Origin: Nemopilema nomurai
Lineage: Eukaryota; Cnidaria; Scyphozoa; Rhizostomeae; Rhizostomatidae
Direction of reading: 5' to 3'
NCBI GenBank assembly: GCA_003864495.1
Contig: ML133427.1
Span: forward strand, 1,122,483 to 1,186,482
DNA: 64,000 nucleotides
Shown: piece after piece, positions 36,865 to 64,000 of the stretch
Numbering within the stretch: the stretch's first letter is position 1
Layout: the number at the start of each line of letters is the position of its first letter
Made by a program: the position numbers and the translations under genes
Notes under the pieces: model-generated
What the model was told of the DNA's origin: nothing
What the model saw: the letters and a program-made list of their open reading frames with translations, nothing else
The model's database searches: none

Positions 36865-37077
36865 TGTATGATATTTTTTTAGGCTGGATTGGCCTCAATG
36901 GCTCTTCTCCGCCACAGAAAGGGCACAGATTTTGATACTGGAATACCAGGAGAAACAAGACAGTCTCCATATGCATCATTTCCAGAACCAGGAGATGACC
37001 AAGGATTTCAATCCCAACCATTTGGAGGAAAGTCTCAACAGCCAGTCACTACAGAGTACAATGTTCCTTCCTACTGA
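33381..37077 (+). CDS. SYNGR: Synaptogyrin, complete (three exons)
   Basis: Synaptogyrins are four-pass MARVEL-domain proteins of synaptic and other small vesicles, active in membrane trafficking. Exons are 33381-33491, 35581-35949 and 36883-37077, all joined in phase 0; the product is 224 residues, the usual size. Exon 1 gives [20 protein letters not shown] then TIVRLISW, the family's N-terminal signature before helix 1. Exon 2 carries the four membrane helices, the luminal Cys loop ([20 protein letters not shown]), and the hallmark [19 protein letters not shown]. Exon 3 encodes a short cytosolic tail with Gln, Pro and Tyr, ending NVPSY. The start is the first ATG giving the conserved N-terminus; an upstream in-frame extension lacks an ATG. 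Intron 1 holds a LINE relic and intron 2 a TA microsatellite. Which vertebrate paralogue it matches cannot be said; an invertebrate single-copy gene is likely. Confidence 0.96.
33590..34960 (-). mobile_element. Truncated, decayed CR1/L2-like LINE (reverse transcriptase fragment)
   Basis: It is read right to left. 34956-34741 has the RT motif [20 protein letters not shown] and then GVPQGS. After a frameshift come YINDLPMAS and [11 protein letters not shown], followed (34651-34451) by [15 protein letters not shown] and LGVFLDENI. 34467-34085 gives the thumb region ([19 protein letters not shown]), and about 34080-33900 the C-terminus ([20 protein letters not shown]). The catalytic box should read FADD but is FAND. 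Together with frameshifts and a missing 5' half (endonuclease), this makes it inactive. It lies antisense in synaptogyrin intron 1. The 33590-33880 part is probably its 3' UTR. Confidence 0.88.
36830..36861. repeat. (TA)n microsatellite
   Basis: Uninterrupted TA run of about 32 bp, 22 bp upstream of the last synaptogyrin exon (acceptor at 36881-36882). It lies close enough to overlap the branch-point region. Confidence 0.95.
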
Positions 37078-40000
37078 AACACTCCTCCCCCTAACACCAG
37101 CCCCCTCATAAAAATTGGCAGCTGTTCAGTTATAGACCAATGCTTATCTTTGGTAGTTTTTTTATGAAAATTTTAAGCTTTACTGTTCAATCAAATTAAT
37201 TCTTTCATTGTGTAAAGCAGCTTTGTTTAGTTTGAACACTCTAGCTTTTTCATTTGAACTATATTTATGCTAATTTTAAACATTGTTGATTAAGCAAATC
37301 TTTATAGGCTTATGTCATTAAGTTTGTCTAGTTTTCCCTGGAATTCTCAAGGTATTAAATCATTTGTTCTAAGCATTCAGTGTCAAGAATTTTGTACTTT
37401 ACTATGATAGAAGACTTAGCTATTTGGTTGAACAACATCACATAATGTGCTATTTGGAATGCAACATCTTGTTTTTGGACATCTCCCTTTTTTGCAATTG
37501 TAAGCTTGGGGTTTTTGCATTTCCATTGACCGAACATTTTCAGTTTCTCTTTCACTATATGCTAGGTGTCATTGACTCAGACATTTTATTTCCCCACAGT
37601 ATGTTTAAGGAATATTCAAAAAAGTGTTTGAGATAGGGGCATGGTACAGCATTGAGTTAAAAGGTGGATTTGTTGACAATACATGTTGTTGTCCTTTTGT
37701 TAATTGTAGAGCTGGAAAGCTCACAGTTTTACCCCTATTTTCAAGAATGAATTATTGTGAATTTTCAAGGATGAATTTTCAAGATTGAATTATCAATTTA
37801 CACAGCTAACATACCAAAATTTTAGCATTGGATTTATTGATGCAACTTTGAATAAAACTTTCAGAATACTTGTCAGCTTAACCTTAGAGTAATTTATCGT
37901 GCCTATGGTATTGAACAGAAATCTTGCTAAATAGCCCATAAAGTTGTTTCTCATGCTTCTTAATTAATTAATGGGCTAAGTAGAATAAGTTGTGATTGAT
38001 ATACCCATTTTTTGATTGCTTTTTTGTGAATCAATTTGCCATATGAGCATTGGTGTACATCATAACCTGTAAGGCTATTTTTTTCTTTGCTTAATGTTGT
38101 TCACAGTGTAACTCAGTACAACACACTTTACCTATACATTTCACCTGCATGTGATAGAATGGCAATTGAAGGCATGCAAGAGTAAAACCTTTCTCATTGC
38201 ACAGCTCAATTTAAAAACATACTTAGATCCTATGCTATATTATTATCACCCTTGTCCTTATTATCACCATTCATTCAGATAATGCTAGCTATTTTGAGAA
38301 CCTTTTTTTCTAATGACAAATATTCTCCCATTTGATACAAGTGGTATGCAGGTATGGACTTTCTTGATTAAGAAAGTTTTGAGGGTATGGATGTAAACCA
38401 ATAAACTATACACTCTTCCACCCAATCCTTATGTCCGTCCATTCTCCCATCAGTTGGTCCAAAATGTGTTATTTATATTGCTCTATCTTAGAGTGCAGTA
38501 CATTTTCCTTTCAAGTACCCAGTATCTAGATGCAACAGTGGTATCTTTTGTGAAGCCATGTAGCATGTATTGGTGATCTTACAGTTATGTTGTGCACCAT
38601 TAATACTTAAATGATGGGATTAGTATTTGTGGGATTATATTTTTGTGATTGATTTACATAAATTTACAACTCTCTAACCCTGCAACCTTTGTCCATCTAC
38701 TTTTGAAGCTTTGGACAAAACTGACTTTATTATATTGGTGTTGATCATCCTCTCTAGTTGAAGTAGAGCTTGCGTAACGCCTGGGGGTTGATTACGACTA
38801 TTGTAACAACCAAAACGGAGCACATTCTGTGTAATTTGCCACTTGCAAAGAAGCTTGGATTGAACAAACACCAAAAATCGGTAAATTTCCTGGCATTTCT
38901 CAAATTAGGATTCTCTGAGAAATCGGAACTTCAGATTCTCTAAACTTCTATCAAATTTATATCCAAGCCCTTGATTTGTTTTTTCTCGAAGAAATTGTAA
39001 GTGGGCACACGATAATCAAGTTTGGGAGGGGTTGCTATTTACAGAGAGGATGCTATGCTAAAAATTGTTTGCTATCAAGGCAACCTTAACATGAAGTTAA
39101 ATATCGGTTGAAATATGGTTTTTTTTCTTTCAACCATCCAACATAAACCGTCCTAAGCCTTTGAAATTCACGCTTTAGTGCCAGGATATGTTTGTTGAGT
39201 TTACAAGAATGGGCTAGACATGATGGAGTGATTTCATTCAATGTGAACATACTGCAAAGTTATTGGCTCTAGAAATTAATTATAAATAATTCCCATATCT
39301 ATAACAACTTGCACCGCTTCACATAACCCAACCTTCTCTAGGGGAGAAGCCCATCAATTGAACTACACGGCCTCCGACGAAGGGGGGGCCGGGGGGGCAT
39401 GGCCCCCGCACTTTTTTGTAAAGCAATAAAGCTTTTCTAAATATCTTTTTTAAAATCTTCCTTGGCCCCTCCACTTTTCAACCTGCGTCGGAGTCCTTGA
39501 ATTATGTAAATTAGATAATGATAATTTCAGCTCCCAGAAGTTGGCTTTTGGCAGGTTTACATTCCATTTCTTTCAGATGGAGGGAATGCAATTTACCTAC
39601 TAATCTTTGCGTATCTTTCTGCTGAGTGCGACAAGTGCAAACGAAGATTTCGGGTCATGAACCCTTTCTTATGAATCGCGTGCCCCCAAGTTCGTTTTGA
39701 AAACGTGATGGATTATAGTCATTTTTGGGTTCACCAAGCTAAAGAATTGGCTGAAATTAGCTTATCACGGAAGTAACCTTAACAAACGATTGTACTTTCA
39801 GGGGTGCGTGTCGGTCTAAGGCCACCGGGTAAATCCACCCCGTGTTGTATCCATCAGTTGCGGCTTAAAATGGGCCAAGACACTTTGATACGCAGCTTCA
39901 TTCATAAACGGAACGGTTGGGTGTTTTTTAAGAATTGTGTATTCAACGACCTCGCGTCATACACCTGAATTGTCTAAAAAACTTAGCCTATATCCATGAA

Positions 40001-40772
40001 CATCACCGGCTGGCTATGGACATTACCTGTTACAGTTGCCGTAGCAAAAAACGTTGAATTATTCATGTTGCATGCGAAAAAGTCAACAGTTAACCACAAA
40101 TTTCAGGTACGCTTTGCTGGCAATGACGTATTGAGGCTCTAGGTTGTTCCCAGGACTTTTCTCTGGCAGACGGTGAACTGTGTCCTTCCCACAAGGGACT
40201 TTATCAATCACAATAAAAAATGTCATGGATCCCAAGCTGCAATTATCTGCGCTAGCATGCACAGGGTAGCACAGCACAATGGAATCTGGAAGCATTTTCC
40301 TAAATGCATTACTTTCACTTTAGCTTACAACAGTTTTATTTACGGGAATTATTATTGGAGCTTTTGCTTGCTTTCTATCAAAACGGACTCTAAAGTTGCT
40401 GATAACTCATTTAATCAGACATTTGGAACGCGTCGGATGCAAATACAAAAGCATTTTCCTGTTAAAATTGCAAAAAAATCGAATAAACGACGAAGAAATA
40501 TAATGATAATTTGTCTCAAAAAAGGAAAAGGAAGTAATTTAAATATTTTCAACATAGTCGATTTTCATGTCCTTTGAAAACATGACATGGAATGGGAACT
40601 CGTGGATACAACAAGGAGAACAAAGACACTTGGCTGGACTCGAGTTGTAGGCAGCTACGACCTTGGGAAATTAATCCCATTCTTTCAGTTAATTCTGTTT
40701 TGTGGTTGGGGGAAGTGTTTGAAAACTTATTTTAAAGGCTCAGCTAGGGAGTTCATCGCCGAAGGCTTGAAG
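37078..40772. other. Synaptogyrin 3' UTR and intergenic region before IRE1
   Basis: No further gene is recognised. AATAAA at 37851-37856 is a candidate poly(A) signal for synaptogyrin, giving a 3' UTR of about 0.8 kb. A G/C-rich patch at 39373-39494 has short inverted CTCCGACG ends but no duplication. A minus-strand open stretch at 38874-38674 (contains QPPGVTQALLQLERM) may be a retrotransposon fragment; unproven. Confidence 0.45.
37851..37856 (+). terminator. Candidate poly(A) signal of synaptogyrin
   Basis: AATAAA, 774 bp after the synaptogyrin stop codon. This is a plausible 3' end of the transcript; no other support. Confidence 0.35.
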
Positions 40773-62785
<22,013 letters not shown>

Positions 62786-64000
62786 CGCGGAATGTTTATT
62801 TAATTTAATGCAATTTAATTCCAACATATAATTTCACCCTGATATGATAGCGTGACTTACTTGTATTGGTAGGATATCTTGAGTTTATCGTTTCATTGTG
62901 AAAAACTAGTTTATAAAAATAGTCTCCATTATTGGAGAACGAATAAGTCTGTGCGTTGCGAACCCCCTACAAAATTGTAATGCGGCCGCTCACTTGCTCA
63001 AATTGCTATAAACATTTAGAGGTTAAACGAGATTTCATTTGCAGTTAACGCAAATACGCTTACACCATGAAGATATTACTCGCCTGTTTAAAATTTTGGG
63101 TGTTTCCTCCGCAGTGGCTGAGCCCAACCTTAAGGTGCTTTTTGTCCAGGAACTCTTGAATACGGTTATTGCTCAAACAACGATGGGGAATCCTATCATA
63201 GAACTGTTTATTCATGCCAGTCATAAAAGTGGTATTCTTGTCGAAGGATGGAAAATTAGAAGGGGTAAAAGTTAGGGGCGACAGTAAGAAGGGGTAAGGC
63301 ATAAGGATAGGGTTCAGAAGAGAAGGGATATAAGATAAATACTCGATGGATTAAGCAGGACAGTGTCTGGAAGTTGTTAAGAGTGGGACTGAACCGTTAA
63401 GGGTGCATTTGAAGGGAAATGACGTCAGTTGTTGACAATTTGGGAGTTTTCTGCTAATACATGTCGACTTCATAGTTGATAATGTGAATGCTATAATTTG
63501 CTTATCAATTACTGACTGCTGGTAAATGCTGGCTAGAAACGCATATGTAGTACATCCGAGAGTTCAAGGGCTATCAAGTCGCACTGCACTGCTTTTATTG
63601 GTTGTAAAAAACCTTTTTACTAACCACGCGAAACCTTGTAAATAGGAAACAGAATAACCCGAAATAACATGGATGATGGATAACAGGAGTATTTTAACAC
63701 GTCAAGTTTCTATTGTCGTTTAAGTTTCAATTACGTCAAAATTGTTCAAGCAAAAACATATTTACAGCTTTATTTCGAAAACGAATTTAGTAACATCGTA
63801 ATAACGCGTTCCGTACCTCAGTGCATCTGAGATGCCATATCAAATTGCGTCATTTCTCATTCTTGCTAATTTTTTGACCTACCCTGCTATATTCGGTTAC
63901 TTTAGACTGTCGATGCAATACGCCATCTTTTTCTTTGAACGCACAAGTTAATTATTTGTACCACTAATTGAAAGCGTCAACTCAGAGACGTTAAATGCTG
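62786..64000. other. IRE1 3' UTR and downstream sequence
   Basis: No gene is recognised. No canonical AATAAA was found soon after the IRE1 stop. The open frame at 63039-63275 (+) has no familiar motif. Confidence 0.5.

Noticed and set aside
39373..39494. G-rich patch with inverted CTCCGACG ends
   Set aside because: The inverted repeat is only 8 bp and no target-site duplication was found. It may be a fragment but is not supported as an element.
40400..40770. UPR-type promoter elements (ERSE or UPRE) upstream of IRE1
   Set aside because: Only TGACATGG near 40583 was seen, a mismatch to TGACGTGG. No CCAAT-N9-CCACG was found, so no regulatory claim is made.

Overview
This is an intron-rich, AT-rich animal genome segment. 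Gene content points to an early-branching metazoan, most likely a cnidarian: there is a full-length animal IRE1, a synaptogyrin, an MFSD11-type UNC93 transporter, and a dense mix of hAT, Tc1/mariner, PIF/Harbinger and CR1/L2-like LINE relics. The species cannot be fixed from the sequence alone. All genes are split by GT-AG introns except one intronless MIF4G gene. Exon coordinates were derived by hand from splice sites, reading-frame phase and protein homology.

Layout. (1) 897-4152, + strand: last six coding exons of an MFSD11/UNC93-like membrane protein, with its 5' part left of the window. (2) 7318-20643, - strand: a predicted 'micro-exon gene'. A signal-peptide exon is followed by about ten in-frame 24-30 nt exons encoding a Ser/Thr-rich stalk. 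An 8-Cys domain exon and a 65-nt last exon encoding a GPI-type hydrophobic tail follow. The micro-exons lie in tandem genomic duplications, including two nearly identical 1.73 kb units and two related units about 3.1 kb apart. (3) 26907-30754, - strand: a paralogue with the same 8-Cys domain, the same splice phases and a last exon also exactly 65 nt long, but with its stalk in one ordinary exon. (4) 33381-37077, + strand: complete three-exon synaptogyrin with a LINE relic in intron 1. (5) 40773-62785, + strand: complete 24-exon IRE1/ERN1 (891 codons before the stop), covering luminal sensor, transmembrane segment, kinase and KEN RNase. Intron 5 (43995-51323) holds a transposon cluster: a hAT element carrying a Tc1/mariner transposase relic, a broken Harbinger transposase and its broken Myb-like partner. 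The same intron holds an intronless MIF4G-domain gene.

The most interesting item is the pair of secreted, probably GPI-anchored 8-Cys proteins at 7-31 kb. In the first, every internal exon is a multiple of three in phase 1-1, so any combination of exons keeps the frame. The stalk-coding exons have been multiplied by local DNA duplication, and one copy has a mutated splice acceptor. This resembles the architecture of schistosome micro-exon genes, but I do not recognise the protein family. The remaining genes are conserved housekeeping or secretory-pathway genes with no evident operon-like link. Five insertions with clear target-site duplications or TA flanks were resolved (2271-2463, 18975-19560, 24345-24722, 27064-27348, 45294-46269), plus a sixth TA-flanked element at 17848-18184.
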